Shown: positions 1 through 10,720 of the stretch, piece after piece | How positions within the stretch are numbered: the first letter of the stretch is position 1 | How the letters are laid out: each line of letters begins with the position of its first letter | NCBI GenBank assembly: GCA_039830025.1 | Contig: CP140040.1 | Coordinates: 553,139 to 617,138 of the forward strand | DNA: 64,000 nt | DNA from: Buchnera aphidicola (Kaburagia rhusicola ensigallis) | Lineage (GTDB): Bacteria; Pseudomonadota; Gammaproteobacteria; Enterobacterales; Enterobacteriaceae | Direction of reading: 5' to 3' | The notes under the pieces: model-generated | What the model was told of the DNA's origin: nothing | The model's database searches: none | The model's input: only the letters and a program-made list of their open reading frames with translations | Translations under genes and position numbers: made by a program

Positions 1-630
1 ATGTCGGGAGAACAAATAATGATGAGAATATTATCTTCTTTATCTCGAGTCAACCAAGAAAAAATACGAACAGGACAATTAAATGATGAAGATTGGTCTC
101 GAATTTCTAGTACTATAAATATCTTGTTAAAGAAAAAAAATATGTATATTGACGACTCATCAACTCTTACTCCTACTGAAATGCGATCAAGATCACGTCA
201 AATTTATCGAGAAAACAACGGATTAAGTTTGATTATGGTTGATTATTTGCAATTAATGAAAGTTCCATCGCTTATAGGAAACAGAACACTAGAAATAGCT
301 GAAGTTTCTAGAACATTAAAAGCGCTAGCAAAAGAACTACAAGTACCAATAATAGCATTATCGCAACTAAACCGGTTATTAGAACAAAGAGGAGATAAAC
401 GACCAATTAATTCTGACTTACGCGAATCTGGATCTTTAGAACAAGACGCAGATCTAATCATGTTCATATATCGAGATGAATTATATTATAAAAACACAGA
501 TCTAAAAGGCATCGCTGAAATAATTATAGGAAAACAAAGAAACGGACCAATAGGAACAATTAAGCTAACATTCAACGGTCATTGGTCACGATTTGACAAT
601 TATTCTGGATCTACATATCATGAAGAATAA
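1..630 (+). CDS. dnaB: Replicative DNA helicase DnaB, C-terminal part (5' end outside window)
   Basis: Hexameric 5'-3' helicase of the replication fork. Only the last ~209 residues are inside the window. The ATG at base 1 is an internal Met, because DnaB of enterobacteria is about 470 residues and the Walker A segment would lie upstream. Visible are the Walker B region (IMVDYLQLM), the Gln/Arg motif SQLNRLLEQR, the SDLRESGSLEQDADLIMF stretch, and the C-terminal KQRNGPIGTIKL with the arginine-rich RecA-fold motifs. The fragment is uninterrupted and ends with a normal stop, so the gene appears functional. gshB follows on the same strand after about 480 bases, so the two are probably separate transcripts. 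The identification is very secure. Confidence 0.97.
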   Translation: MSGEQIMMRILSSLSRVNQEKIRTGQLNDEDWSRISSTINILLKKKNMYIDDSSTLTPTEMRSRSRQIYRENNGLSLIMVDYLQLMKVPSLIGNRTLEIAEVSRTLKALAKELQVPIIALSQLNRLLEQRGDKRPINSDLRESGSLEQDADLIMFIYRDELYYKNTDLKGIAEIIIGKQRNGPIGTIKLTFNGHWSRFDNYSGSTYHEE

Positions 631-1108
631 AATGTCCATGTTTTATTGTAAAAACATAAGTTACAATTTTATGCCATTAACACAAACAATATTAAGATAT
701 TTTCGAATTCATTAGAAAATTAATGTATATGTTTTAAAATATTAACATATTGATCCTTTATCAATAGATCATAATTAATTATAAATTATTTTTTGCAATC
801 AAAATAATATCAAATCATACATATTTCTTGGAATTAAAAAGTTTAATTTAAATACTATTTCTTAATAACTTCCAACAAACTACAATAAAATTTATTAAAC
901 ATATTCAATTATAATTGAACTAAAATTATACTGAAAAAAGAGATCTAATTAAAAAATATCTATATCCATTAATAACATCTAATATTATTTACTCATATTT
1001 CATTTAAAAAATTTATTAACATATAAATAATTGATTTTAAAACATATACGTGCAAAAATGAATTTATGTAACATATTTAAACCAAAATAAAATACGATAA
1101 AAATAAAT
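631..1108. other. Intergenic spacer dnaB-gshB, no gene seen
   Basis: AT-rich spacer with no credible reading frame and no protein remnant that I could recognise. A weak 7-bp AT-only hairpin (638-657) follows the dnaB stop. The gshB promoter must lie in the 3' part, but no convincing -35/-10 pair stands out from the background. Confidence 0.6.
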
Positions 1109-2068
1109 ATGAAAATAAAATTAGGAATTATAATGGATCCTATTTTTTCTATTAATATAAAAAAAGATTCTAGTTTTTCCATATTATTAGAAGCACAAAA
1201 AAGAAAATATTCGATATATTACATGGAAGTATTAGATTTATATCTAAAAAATAATAAACCTTTCTCGAAAGCTAAATTATTATTACTAAAAAAAAATAAA
1301 AAAAAATGGTTTTTTTTTAAAGAATCAAAAAATATTTCATTATTAGATTTAGACGTCATTTTAATGCGAAAAGACCCTCCTGTCGATGAGCAATATATGT
1401 ATGTCACTTATATACTCGAACAAGCTGAAAGTGAAGGTGTTTTAGTAATTAATAAACCTAGAAGTTTACGAGACTTTAACGAAAAGTTATCTACCATGTG
1501 GTTTCCTGAATTTATTCCTCATACTTTAGTAACCAGCAATATCTCTCAAATCTACAATTTCGTAAATAAATACAAAGACATTATAATTAAACCATTAAAT
1601 GGCATGGGTGGTTTATCTATTTTTAGAATAAAAAAAAATGACCCTAATACAATGGTTATCATTGAAACTATGACTAATTATGGTAAAAAATTATGTATAT
1701 CACAAATTTATATACCAGATATAAAATATGGAGATAAAAGAATATTAATTATTGATGGAAAACCATTTCCATGGTGTTTAGCTAGAATTCCTAAAACAAA
1801 CGAAAATAGAGGTAATTTAGCTGTAGGAGGGTTAGGAAAAGTTCAAAAACTAACTTCATGCGATTGGAATATAGCTAATAACATAGCTCCAGTTCTAAAA
1901 AACAAAGGATTATACTTTGTAGGAATTGATGTTATTGGAAATAAATTAACAGAAATTAATATTACTAGTCCAACTTGCATACAAGAAATCGAATTTAAAT
2001 GTAAAATATCTATTAGTAAAACCATACTAAATTCCATAGAACAACATTTAATTGCTAAGAATGTTTAA
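1109..2068 (+). CDS. gshB: Glutathione synthetase
   Basis: ATP-dependent ligase joining gamma-glutamylcysteine and glycine, the last step of glutathione synthesis in the cytoplasm. The 319-residue product matches the usual length of about 316. It carries the conserved N-terminus (KLGIIMDPI, then INIKKDSSFSILLEAQ), the DVILMRKDPP segment near residue 90, the ATP-grasp loop KPLNGMGGLSIF near residue 165, and the C-terminal GIDVIGNKLTEINITSPT metal/ATP-binding segment. The A and T runs around 1290-1320 are in frame, so the gene is intact. In E. coli gshB is followed by yqgE and yqgF; here only ruvX (yqgF) is intact and the intervening region looks decayed. Confidence 0.96.
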   Translation: MKIKLGIIMDPIFSINIKKDSSFSILLEAQKRKYSIYYMEVLDLYLKNNKPFSKAKLLLLKKNKKKWFFFKESKNISLLDLDVILMRKDPPVDEQYMYVTYILEQAESEGVLVINKPRSLRDFNEKLSTMWFPEFIPHTLVTSNISQIYNFVNKYKDIIIKPLNGMGGLSIFRIKKNDPNTMVIIETMTNYGKKLCISQIYIPDIKYGDKRILIIDGKPFPWCLARIPKTNENRGNLAVGGLGKVQKLTSCDWNIANNIAPVLKNKGLYFVGIDVIGNKLTEINITSPTCIQEIEFKCKISISKTILNSIEQHLIAKNV

Positions 2069-2229
2069 AATTATCAATATTTTCAAAAATTATTACTCTA
2101 AAAGTTTATTTCTAAAAAATATACCATATATGTACAAACATACTAATAACAGAAAAATGAAAATTATAATTAAAAACTAACAAAATATTTAAACATTCTA
2201 AATAAACTAAAATTAATATACTATTTCGC

Positions 2230-2420
2230 AAAAACATTGTAACTATTTATATACAACCTACAATAATTGGAATCCAACATCTACAAACTATACTTTTGTT
2301 TTATGCCCTTTTAAAAAATACATTTCTGCTATCGCGGTATCAAAAGATGATTGTATCACATTCTATCGAAATGCTTTAAAACATACAACTTATCATAATA
2401 ATATCAAAAAAATATATTAA
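2230..2420 (+). pseudogene. yqgE: Possible remnant of yqgE (UPF0301)
   Basis: The 531-base gap between gshB and ruvX is where E. coli has yqgE. One frame here reads NNWNPTSTNYTFVLCPF from about 2265. This resembles the C-terminal YqgE segment NAWLTAPADLNILFKTP: it has the same Trp and the same eight-residue spacing from the Trp to the hydrophobic triplet, followed by a Pro. No start codon or upstream portion can be traced, and the frame stops soon after. The synteny is strong, but the sequence match is short and made by eye, so this is a tentative call. Confidence 0.35.
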
Positions 2421-2599
2421 TAACATTACTACATATAAAAAACCAATTAGACAATACACTAACTATTAATAGACATTAACCACTAACATTGAAAGCACCA
2501 AGGTTTTATTTAATATCCCTTTTATCTTGAAAATAAATTCAATCAAAACATAATGTAAAAATAATAGATATTAAAATTAACTACAGATTTTGGACACAC

Positions 2600-3064
2600 A
2601 TGATAATGATTATTATAGCATTTGATTTCGGAACTAAAAGAATTGGAGTAGCAGTAGGGCAAAATATAACAAAAACCGCACAAATTTTACCTTCTATAAA
2701 AGTAAAAAATAAAAAAATAGATTTAACAAAATTTAACACATTATTTCGTGAATGGAAACCATGCCTTATAGTTATTGGATTACCATTAAATATGGATGGA
2801 ACAAAACAAGACATAACAAAAAAATCAGAACAATTTGCAAAACAATTATTCTCGCATTTCAAAATACCTGTTCACTTGCATGATGAAAGATTAACAACCA
2901 TAGAAGCAAAAACTATATTATTTGAAATGAATGGATTCAAACATTTTGAACAGAAAAAAATTGACTCTACCTCTGCTGCAATTATTTTAGAAAGCTGGTT
3001 ATCAAATAATGAAAATATTTTAAAATTTTATATAAAAAAAATTAATGTAAAAAATTTATATTAA
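2600..3064 (+). CDS. ruvX: Putative pre-16S rRNA nuclease, RuvX/YqgF family
   Basis: RNase H-fold protein involved in 16S rRNA 5'-end maturation (historically called a Holliday-junction resolvase). The 154-residue product shows the family N-terminus AFDFGTKRIGVAVGQ with the catalytic Asp at residue 9. It also has VIGLPLNMDG near residue 58, LHDERLTTIEA with the acidic residue near 95, and the C-terminal DSTSAAIILES with the last catalytic Asp. The chosen ATG aligns exactly with the E. coli start and has GGA six bases upstream. It is slightly longer than E. coli (138) through a lysine-rich tail. Confidence 0.93.
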   Translation: MIMIIIAFDFGTKRIGVAVGQNITKTAQILPSIKVKNKKIDLTKFNTLFREWKPCLIVIGLPLNMDGTKQDITKKSEQFAKQLFSHFKIPVHLHDERLTTIEAKTILFEMNGFKHFEQKKIDSTSAAIILESWLSNNENILKFYIKKINVKNLY

Positions 3065-3176
3065 AACTAACTATTTAAAACATTGTAATGTTACTAATTT
3101 ATATATGAACGTAAAAATTACATCAATTTTTACATCCATACTCAATAATATAGATAACAATTTTCAAATATCACTA

Positions 3177-4730
3177 TTAAACTTGTAAAGATTTATTAAA
3201 TTTTATGCGAATTTGTTTAACGCGCCAAATATTATTTAATATATCAATCATAGCTAATATAAACGATTCAAGAAGATTAATAGATGAACCTGTCCCATAA
3301 AACATACGACATTCATATTGTGCTTCAACATTTATTTTTCCAATAGTATTAAAAATACTATCTTTTTCTAGTAAATAAAACTTTTTTATTTTAACATTAA
3401 AAGTAGTTATCTCTTGTAATGTTTGATATATTGCATATATTGGCCCATTTTTAGTTATTATACTTTTAGTATATACTTTCATTCCACACATCAAAATAAT
3501 TGAAACATCAGATATTCCATTTAAGCCTAATTTTATACTAAAGTCTTTTAACTGAAAATATTCAAATGATTTACCTGTCAACTTAAAAAAAGCTAATATT
3601 TCCAAATCATAATCAAACACTTGTCCTTTTTTATCAGCGAGTTTTAAAAAATCATTATATAAACTATTTAAATCATAATCATCATTGTCTTTATATCCCA
3701 TATTAGACATATAATGTTTGACCGCGGCTCGACCTGACCGAGAAGTTAAATTTAATTCAATTGGCTTCAAACCAATAGTTTCCGGAATCATTATTTCATA
3801 ATTTTTTTTATTCTTTAATACTCCATCTTGATGAATTCCAGATGAATGCGAAAAAGCATTGCTTCCTACTATTGCTTTATTTTCAGGAATAGAAACATTG
3901 CATATTTTACTTACTATCTTACTAGTATTATAGATTTCATTACACTTAATATTAGTGCGAAACGAAAAAATATCTGTTCTAGTTTGAATAGCCATAATTA
4001 CTTCTTCTAAAGCAGCATTTCCAGAACGTTCTCCTATTCCATTAATTGTTCCTTCTATTTGCCTCGCTCCTACTTGTATAGCAGAAATTGAATTAGCAAC
4101 AGCCATTCCCAAATCATTATGACAATGAACAGATACAATAACTTTATCAATGTTAGGAACCCTAGAATATAAAGAAGCAATAATTTTTTGAAATTGACTA
4201 GGAATAGTATATCCTACTGTATCTGGAATATTAATAGTTGTAGCACCAGATTTAATTGCTACTTCTACAATACGACATAAATCGTCTAAATTAGTCCTAC
4301 TCGCATCTTCGCAAGAAAACTCAACATCATCTGTATACTTACGAGCTCTTTTGATAGAACATACTGCCATGTTTATAATTTCGTCAAACGTCTTCCGTAA
4401 TTTAGATTTTACATGCAAATTAGATGTACCAAGAAATATATGAATTCGAAATGAATCAGAACTTTTCATTGCTTCAGCGGCTACATCTATATCTTTATAC
4501 ACACATCTTGCTAAACTACAAATTTTAGAATTTTTAATACTTTTAGATATAATACAAGTAGATTTAAAATCATTAGGTGATGAAACTGGGAATCCTACTT
4601 CCATTATATCAACACCTAATTTCTCTAAAGCAAAAGCTATTTTTAACTTTTGTTCAACACTCAAGCTAGATTTCAAAGACTGTTCACCATCGCGTAACGT
4701 TGTATCAAAGATGATTAATTGTTGAGTCAT
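3177..4730 (-). CDS. leuA: 2-Isopropylmalate synthase
   Basis: Condenses 2-ketoisovalerate with acetyl-CoA, the first committed step of leucine synthesis. The 517 residues match the family length. The N-terminal TIM barrel begins [17 protein letters not shown], with the metal-binding HxH in [11 protein letters not shown] near residue 203 and [17 protein letters not shown] after it. The C-terminal ~120 residues form the regulatory domain that senses leucine in the free-living enzyme, and it is retained. leuA lies last in a same-strand leu cluster but is separated from leuD by 446 bases, so it probably has its own promoter. In E. coli it comes first (leuABCD). Confidence 0.97.
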   Translation of the reverse strand: MTQQLIIFDTTLRDGEQSLKSSLSVEQKLKIAFALEKLGVDIMEVGFPVSSPNDFKSTCIISKSIKNSKICSLARCVYKDIDVAAEAMKSSDSFRIHIFLGTSNLHVKSKLRKTFDEIINMAVCSIKRARKYTDDVEFSCEDASRTNLDDLCRIVEVAIKSGATTINIPDTVGYTIPSQFQKIIASLYSRVPNIDKVIVSVHCHNDLGMAVANSISAIQVGARQIEGTINGIGERSGNAALEEVIMAIQTRTDIFSFRTNIKCNEIYNTSKIVSKICNVSIPENKAIVGSNAFSHSSGIHQDGVLKNKKNYEIMIPETIGLKPIELNLTSRSGRAAVKHYMSNMGYKDNDDYDLNSLYNDFLKLADKKGQVFDYDLEILAFFKLTGKSFEYFQLKDFSIKLGLNGISDVSIILMCGMKVYTKSIITKNGPIYAIYQTLQEITTFNVKIKKFYLLEKDSIFNTIGKINVEAQYECRMFYGTGSSINLLESFILAMIDILNNIWRVKQIRIKFNKSLQV

Positions 4731-5176
4731 TTATTTTCCTAAAAAATGAAATACATTATATAATATTTTATTTAACTATTTATAAAAATACAAAATATCA
4801 CTATTTGTAATTGTTTACAAAAAATCGTATTTTTATATCATGCATAATAATTCATACTAAATTCTTAGTAATAACTATTAAGATTTATTTTTAAAAATAA
4901 TTGTTATTATTTTTAACAATCGTTTTAATAAATAAATTCCAGTATACATAATACGCACTATAATAAACCAAAACTATTTAAAATAGTCATCAAAAACTAA
5001 ATATCATTGCTAACGAAATCAATAACATGATAGTTTAATTATGATTAAAAGTTAATATATAAATAAAATTAATAAAATTCAATTATCTGATATACATTTA
5101 AAATACAAATAATAAAAGTAAGTATAAATAAATCATATAATATTAATGCATAAAAGTATTTCGTCAATGCAATGAA
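4731..5176. other. leuD-leuA spacer, putative plasmid integration scar
   Basis: 446 AT-rich bases without a credible gene, upstream of leuA on the reverse strand. The cluster order B-C-D-A is a rotation of the plasmid order A-B-C-D. On a leu plasmid this interval would correspond to the replication region (repA/ori) between leuD and leuA. I see no recognisable repA remnant, and any leuA promoter is weak by eye. Confidence 0.5.
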
Positions 5177-5785
5177 TTAAAAAGATGTAAAAAATCTAGG
5201 AATATTATGCTCATAACGTTCTATTTTTTTAATACATTTCATAGTCAAATCTATATCATCTAATCCGTGTAACATACAATATTTATAAACAGAATCGATT
5301 TCAAAACTATAATGTTGATCATTTACTAATACTTTATTATTTAGTAAGTCAATAACTATACGCGTATTAGGATCTTTTAATATTATTTTGAATAATTCGT
5401 TTATAATTTTTTTAGACAACGCTACAGGTAACAAACCATTCTTAATACTATTACTATAAAAGATATCAGCAAAACTAGACGCTAAAATTACTTTAAATCC
5501 GTAATCTAACAAAGCCCAAACAGCATGCTCCCTTGATGAACCACATCCAAAATTTTCTCGTGACAATAATATAGTAGAATTACGGTAAAGAGGACTATTT
5601 AAAACAAAATTTTTATTTAATGTGCAATCACAGTCATCTAAATATCTCCAGTCATTAAACAAATGCTTGCCAAAACCTGATTTAGTAACCTTTTGCAAAA
5701 ATTGTTTTGGAATAATCGCATCAGTATCTACATTAGACATATCTAAAGGAATTGCTGTTCCAACATGAGAAACAAATTTAGACAT
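5177..5785 (-). CDS. leuD: 3-Isopropylmalate dehydratase small subunit
   Basis: Swivel-domain subunit that pairs with LeuC to isomerise 2- to 3-isopropylmalate. It has 202 residues against 201 in E. coli. Hallmarks are the N-terminal FVSHVGTAIPLDMSNVDTDAIIPKQFL and the substrate-binding loop LLSRENFGCGSSREHAVWAL near residue 80, followed by FADIFYSNSIKNGLLP. The spacing to leuC is 39 bases on the same strand, consistent with co-transcription of leuB-leuC-leuD. Confidence 0.96.
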   Translation of the reverse strand: MSKFVSHVGTAIPLDMSNVDTDAIIPKQFLQKVTKSGFGKHLFNDWRYLDDCDCTLNKNFVLNSPLYRNSTILLSRENFGCGSSREHAVWALLDYGFKVILASSFADIFYSNSIKNGLLPVALSKKIINELFKIILKDPNTRIVIDLLNNKVLVNDQHYSFEIDSVYKYCMLHGLDDIDLTMKCIKKIERYEHNIPRFFTSF

Positions 5786-5824
5786 ATTAACTTCCTAAAA
5801 AATATTTTCTTTAAAGTGTTAAGG

Positions 5825-7222
5825 CTACAACTTTCTAATATCCACAAAATGGCCAAAAATTGCTGCTGCAGCAGCCATCATAGGACTAACCAAATGAGTT
5901 CTTCCACCTCTTCCTTGACGTCCTTCAAAATTTCTATTACTTGTTGAAGCGCAACGTTCTTTATTATTTAAATAATCTCCATTCATAGCTAAACACATTG
6001 AACATCCTGGATAACGCCACTCAAATCCTGATTTAATAAAAATTTTATCCAATCCTTCTTGTTCTGCTTGTCTTTTTACCATTCCAGAGCCTGGAACAAT
6101 AATAGCATGAACAGAACCAAAAACACGTTTATTTTTGATAATTTTAGCTACATCACGTAAATCTTCTATTCTAGAATTGGTACATGATCCGATAAAAACC
6201 TTATCAACAGATATATCTGTTAAACGCATTCCTGGTTCTAATCCCATATAATGCAATGATTTCTCTGCACTATCTCTTTCAAGAAAGTCACTGTACGAAT
6301 TCAAATACGGAATTTTTTCATCAATAGCAATAACTTGACTAGGATTTGTACCCCAAGTAATTTGTGGAGCAATAGTAGAAACGTCCAAAATTATTTTTTT
6401 ATCAAATATTGCTCCTAAATCAGATTTTAAAGAACTCCAGTACAATAACGCATTTTTCCAATTTTCTCCTTTTGGAGAATATTTACATTTCTCTAAATAT
6501 TGAAAAGTAACTTGATCTGGAGCAATCATTCCCGATTTTGCGCCCATTTCAATAACCATATTACATATAGTCATTCTACTTTCCATACTTAAACGAGAAA
6601 TTAAATTACCAGAAAACTCTATCACATATCCAGTTCCACCAGATACGCCTAATATTTTAATTACAAATAAAATTATATCTTTTGCTGTTATAAAATCACT
6701 AATTTTACCATTAATTTCTATATTCATATTTCTATAACGATTTTGTTTTAACGTTTGTGTCGAAAAAACGTGTTCTACTTCAGATGTACCAATACCAAAA
6801 GATAACGTACCAAAAGCTCCATGCGTAGACGTATGAGAATCACCACATACTATAGTCATACCAGGCAAAGTCATACCTTGCTCAGGACCCACAACATGAA
6901 TAATACCTTGATTAACATGATTTAAACCAAATAACTTAACATTAAACTTACGGCAATTATTTATTAATGTATTCATCTGTTTTCTGGCTAAATCGGTAGC
7001 GCAATTTATATCTCTACTAATAGTAGGAACATTATGATCCATAGTAGCAAACGTTTTTTTAGGTTGTCTCAATACTCTATTTTTCAAGCGCATTTCATGA
7101 AATGCCTGAGGAGAAGTAACTTCATGTATTAAATGCAAATCTATATATAAAATCGGGGATTGCCCCTCTTCTTCGCAAACTATATGCGAATCATATAACT
7201 TTTGGTAAAGTGTTTTTTTCAT
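5825..7222 (-). CDS. leuC: 3-Isopropylmalate dehydratase large subunit
   Basis: Aconitase-family [4Fe-4S] enzyme of leucine synthesis, with 465 residues (E. coli 466). The three cluster cysteines are present in [15 protein letters not shown] (near residue 346) and in [18 protein letters not shown] (near 406 and 409). It also keeps the [14 protein letters not shown] substrate region and the C-terminal [19 protein letters not shown]. The start ATG overlaps the leuB stop in an ATGA arrangement, indicating translational coupling. The gene is intact. Confidence 0.97.
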   Translation of the reverse strand: MKKTLYQKLYDSHIVCEEEGQSPILYIDLHLIHEVTSPQAFHEMRLKNRVLRQPKKTFATMDHNVPTISRDINCATDLARKQMNTLINNCRKFNVKLFGLNHVNQGIIHVVGPEQGMTLPGMTIVCGDSHTSTHGAFGTLSFGIGTSEVEHVFSTQTLKQNRYRNMNIEINGKISDFITAKDIILFVIKILGVSGGTGYVIEFSGNLISRLSMESRMTICNMVIEMGAKSGMIAPDQVTFQYLEKCKYSPKGENWKNALLYWSSLKSDLGAIFDKKIILDVSTIAPQITWGTNPSQVIAIDEKIPYLNSYSDFLERDSAEKSLHYMGLEPGMRLTDISVDKVFIGSCTNSRIEDLRDVAKIIKNKRVFGSVHAIIVPGSGMVKRQAEQEGLDKIFIKSGFEWRYPGCSMCLAMNGDYLNNKERCASTSNRNFEGRQGRGGRTHLVSPMMAAAAAIFGHFVDIRKL

Positions 7223-8319
7223 TGTATTCTTCTATGAGATAATAATTGAGAAATAACGTCACCCATCTCACTAGTACTAGTAAAACTGTTATTACCATCC
7301 GATATATCTTTTGTTCGATAACCCAAACTTAAAGCTTCATACACTACTTTATCAATAATGTCTGCTATCAAATCTAGTTGAAAACTATATCTAACTAACA
7401 TACTTAATGAAAGAATTAATGCAATAGGATTAGCTATGTTTTTTCCTTGAATATCAGGCGCCGAACCACCAGCCGGTTCATATAAACCAAATTTTTTTTC
7501 ATTTAAACTAGCAGAGGGTAACAAACCTATAGAACCGGTAATCATCGCGCATTCATCTGAAAGTATATCACCAAACAAATTAGAACATAAAATTACATCA
7601 AATTGATCAGGATTATTAATTATTTGCATAGCAGCATTATCTACATACAAATGAGATAATTTTACTGTAGGATACTCTAAAGATACACTATTAACTGTAT
7701 TTCTCCATAATATAGAAGTTTCTAACACATTAGCTTTATCAATAGAAGTCAGATGACACTTTCTCGTTAAAGCTAATTTAAACGCAACATGAGCAATCCT
7801 TTCAATTTCAAATTGATAATATATTTCAGTATCGAAAGAATATTTTTTTAAATTACTATATTTAGTACCCTTTGGACGACCAAAATAAATACCTCCTATT
7901 AATTCACGAACACATAAAATATTAAATCCCTTTACAGCTATTTCAGAACGAAGAGGAGACATTACTTCTAATCCAGGATATAATTGAGCTGGTCTTAAAT
8001 TTGCAAATAAATTAAAGTGTTTTCTAAGAGGTAACAAAGCACTCCTTTCTGGTTGTAAATTAGGCGGCAAATTATTCCACTTCGGGCCACCAACAGAGCC
8101 AAACAAAATTGCATCAGAGTTTTCACATCCATCTAGCGTATTTTTAGGAAGCGCAACACCATGTCTGTCTATTGCAATACCACCAATGTCATATTCATGT
8201 GTTTGAATATTTATATCAAAATTTTTTTTGAGTATTCGTAAAATTTTATACCCTTCTTGCATTATTTCAGGTCCAATACCATCACCAGGTAAAATAGCAA
8301 TTTTATATCTTTTTTTCAT
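7219..8319 (-). CDS. leuB: 3-Isopropylmalate dehydrogenase
   Basis: NAD-dependent oxidative decarboxylase producing 2-ketoisocaproate in leucine synthesis. An upstream in-frame Met would add ten residues. The start chosen here ([18 protein letters not shown]) matches the family N-terminus and has AGGAAG about a dozen bases upstream, giving 366 residues (E. coli 363). Conserved stretches include [28 protein letters not shown], the catalytic Lys in [25 protein letters not shown] with its metal-binding aspartates, and the NAD-binding [20 protein letters not shown]. It is the first gene of the leuBCD unit and overlaps leuC by four bases. Confidence 0.97.
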   Translation of the reverse strand: MKKRYKIAILPGDGIGPEIMQEGYKILRILKKNFDINIQTHEYDIGGIAIDRHGVALPKNTLDGCENSDAILFGSVGGPKWNNLPPNLQPERSALLPLRKHFNLFANLRPAQLYPGLEVMSPLRSEIAVKGFNILCVRELIGGIYFGRPKGTKYSNLKKYSFDTEIYYQFEIERIAHVAFKLALTRKCHLTSIDKANVLETSILWRNTVNSVSLEYPTVKLSHLYVDNAAMQIINNPDQFDVILCSNLFGDILSDECAMITGSIGLLPSASLNEKKFGLYEPAGGSAPDIQGKNIANPIALILSLSMLVRYSFQLDLIADIIDKVVYEALSLGYRTKDISDGNNSFTSTSEMGDVISQLLSHRRIQ

Positions 8320-8613
8320 ATATAGTGACACTTCCTTACAGAAAAACATTTTTTAAAATTAGAAAGCAATAATAAATCAGTATTTAAAATAAAATTTACT
8401 TTAAAATACTACGTATGAAATATACAAAAATTCTTAATATATTTAAATTTTTAATAAATAATGTTATTATATAAGATCTTATACCAATAAATTATTGTAT
8501 ATAATCATTTTATACATATTTATTAAAACATTTGATAAGACAATTAATATATAATATTTTATTTATTATTAAAATAATATATTTAACACTAGTTTCATAA
8601 CATAATAACATTT

Positions 8614-9282
8614 ATGTCACAAATAAAAAAAAATTTAAAATATATACGCGAAAAAATTACTTCTATAAGTAATAAATATTGTATTAATTCAAACAATATA
8701 AAAATACTAACAGTAAGTAAATCAAGATCTATTCAAGAAATAAAGGAAGTTGTTCAATGTAAACAATACGAATTTGGAGAAAATTACGTACAAGAAAGTT
8801 TATTAAAGACTCGTGAATTTAAAAATATTCATTGGCATTTTATCGGACATATTCAATCTAACAAAACACGTACAATATCTAATAATTTTTCTTGGTGTCA
8901 TACTATAAAAAATGAAAAAATAGCTAAAGCATTAAATAAATATCGTTTAAATATTGTTCCAAAATTAAATATTCTGATACAAATAGACATTAGAAATAAT
9001 TTTATTACATCACGAATTAATATAAATAATTTTAAAAATTTAATAAAAAAAATTCTACTATTAAAAAATTTAAATTTACGCGGTATCATGGGAATGCCTA
9101 ATAAATTTCTTCATTATGAAGATCAAATAAAATCATATAAACATGTACAATTATATTTTTCTATAATGAAAGATATGTGTTCTTCTGTAGATACTATATC
9201 ATTAGGAACAAGTCACGATATAAAAGCAGCTATAATTTCAGGTAGTACTTTGATAAGAATAGGATCATATATTTTCAATTAA
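8614..9282 (+). CDS. yggS: PLP homeostasis protein YggS (YBL036C/PROSC family)
   Basis: Non-catalytic pyridoxal-phosphate-binding alanine-racemase-like barrel that controls free PLP. The 222-residue product (E. coli 234) has the PLP lysine in ILTVSKSRS near residue 35, the FGENYVQE loop, HWHFIGHIQSNKTR near residue 76, RGIMGMP, and a C-terminal phosphate-binding part of the form SLGTSHD...GSTLIRIG. It is divergent from leuB. The usual downstream E. coli neighbours yggT, yggU and rdgB are not present here. Confidence 0.93.
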   Translation: MSQIKKNLKYIREKITSISNKYCINSNNIKILTVSKSRSIQEIKEVVQCKQYEFGENYVQESLLKTREFKNIHWHFIGHIQSNKTRTISNNFSWCHTIKNEKIAKALNKYRLNIVPKLNILIQIDIRNNFITSRININNFKNLIKKILLLKNLNLRGIMGMPNKFLHYEDQIKSYKHVQLYFSIMKDMCSSVDTISLGTSHDIKAAIISGSTLIRIGSYIFN

Positions 9283-9857
9283 TATAATTTTTTTAAAAAA
9301 TTATATATTTTAATATTTCATAATAAAGTTATTATTTTCATATATTATAAAGTGATACAATTAATTATATATCAATAAAATGTTAACTCTAATTTCGATG
9401 TATATTTATATCATTTCAATAAATATTCCGGGAATGGCTATTTATAAAAATTACAAATTTAAAAAATCTAATAATACATATTTTAAACGTTTTGCTACAA
9501 TAATTGTTTTAAAAACGTTTTTATTTTAATGCAAGTATAAATTTATATTTATGTTTATGCAGATATTTATATTTATTAACAATCTACTTTAAAATAAATA
9601 CATACGCTTATAAGTACTTATAACAAACAAAATTAAAATACATATAATGTTAAAAATAAAACGAATATACATAAAAATTACTGCTACTAAAGAATACCAT
9701 GCTACAACGTACTTGAGTATATCTAAATTATATTCGTCTGATATACAATTTAATTTTAAAAACATAATTGAATTTTAAAAAATAAAATTAAAAAACGCAT
9801 TGATAAAACAGTATAATTAATGTTTAAAACATATTTCTCTAAAAGACAAATTTCGAC
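9283..9857. other. Spacer between yggS and trmB, no intact gene
   Basis: 575 AT-rich bases. A 49-codon frame at 9380-9529 and another open stretch near 9670-9777 resemble no protein I know. Several E. coli genes (yggT, yggU, rdgB, hemW) fall between yggS and trmB in the reference order, so decayed traces are plausible, but I could not align any of them confidently. Confidence 0.5.
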
Positions 9858-10574
9858 CTATCGAACAATAAACATTAAATCAAATATAGTATTACCTAAG
9901 TTTTTCCCTCTTTTTTCAAAGTAAGTAACAGGGCGGGAATCAGGTTTAACAATATAGTTGTTATATTTAGATAAATTAATATATTCATCTATACTACAAA
10001 CTATAGACATTATTTCCTCTGCATATGATTGGCAATCAGTAGATATATGCAATATTCCACCATTAGGAACTAATTTTTTCAATACTAATTGCGCAAAAGA
10101 TCTGGTAAACATTCTTCTTTTTCGATGACGCCTTTTTAACCATGGATCTGGGAAAAAAATTTGAATTTTAAATATACTTTTATCGTGAATCATGTTGTGT
10201 AATACTTCCACCGCGTCATAATAAATAATTCTAATATTTTTTAAATCATACAAATGAATATATTTTAAACACGAAATAATACCAGGTAGATAAACTTCAA
10301 CTCCTAAAAAATTTTTAGATGAACAGTTCAACGCAGTTCTACAAAGTGAAAGACCCTTTCCAAATCCAATTTCTAACACTATTGGATTATTTATAGTAAA
10401 AAAATTATTTGCATTTATATAAGATGACTGAAAATTTATTCCAAATTTTGGCCAGAATTTATTAAAAACATCATGCTTATTACGACTTAATTTTCTATTT
10501 CTAGATACAAAACTATGTGTTTTACGTAAAAAAGTACCATTTTTGCTATATTGTAATGTAATAACATTTCGCAT
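9858..10574 (-). CDS. trmB: tRNA (guanine-N7-)-methyltransferase
   Basis: SAM-dependent enzyme making m7G46 in tRNA. The 238 residues match E. coli (239). The SAM-binding motif is VLEIGFGKGLSLCR near residue 68. The family signature IFFPDPWLKRRHRKRR sits near residue 140, and the C-terminal T-K-(F/Y)-E-type segment is here PVTYFEKRGKNLG. It is convergent with yggS and divergent from mutY, so it is transcribed alone. Confidence 0.95.
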   Translation of the reverse strand: MRNVITLQYSKNGTFLRKTHSFVSRNRKLSRNKHDVFNKFWPKFGINFQSSYINANNFFTINNPIVLEIGFGKGLSLCRTALNCSSKNFLGVEVYLPGIISCLKYIHLYDLKNIRIIYYDAVEVLHNMIHDKSIFKIQIFFPDPWLKRRHRKRRMFTRSFAQLVLKKLVPNGGILHISTDCQSYAEEIMSIVCSIDEYINLSKYNNYIVKPDSRPVTYFEKRGKNLGNTIFDLMFIVR

Positions 10575-10720
10575 TATTATAATATTAAAAAATTTTATTC
10601 ATGTGTTTTGATAATATACTAATTCGCATGTATAACGTATAGTATTTAATTTTATATTCATGCTATTTCATTAAAAACGTGAAAATAAGCAAACTTAATA
10701 TAAAACTATATGGATATCTC

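Noticed and set aside
9380..9529. 49-codon forward frame between yggS and trmB
   Set aside because: Composition is typical of random AT-rich DNA, and I could not align it with yggT, yggU, rdgB or hemW.
9670..9777. Trace of hemW before trmB
   Set aside because: A few residues (TATKEYH) faintly recall the HemW region around TTKTRHP, but the match is too short and lacks supporting segments.
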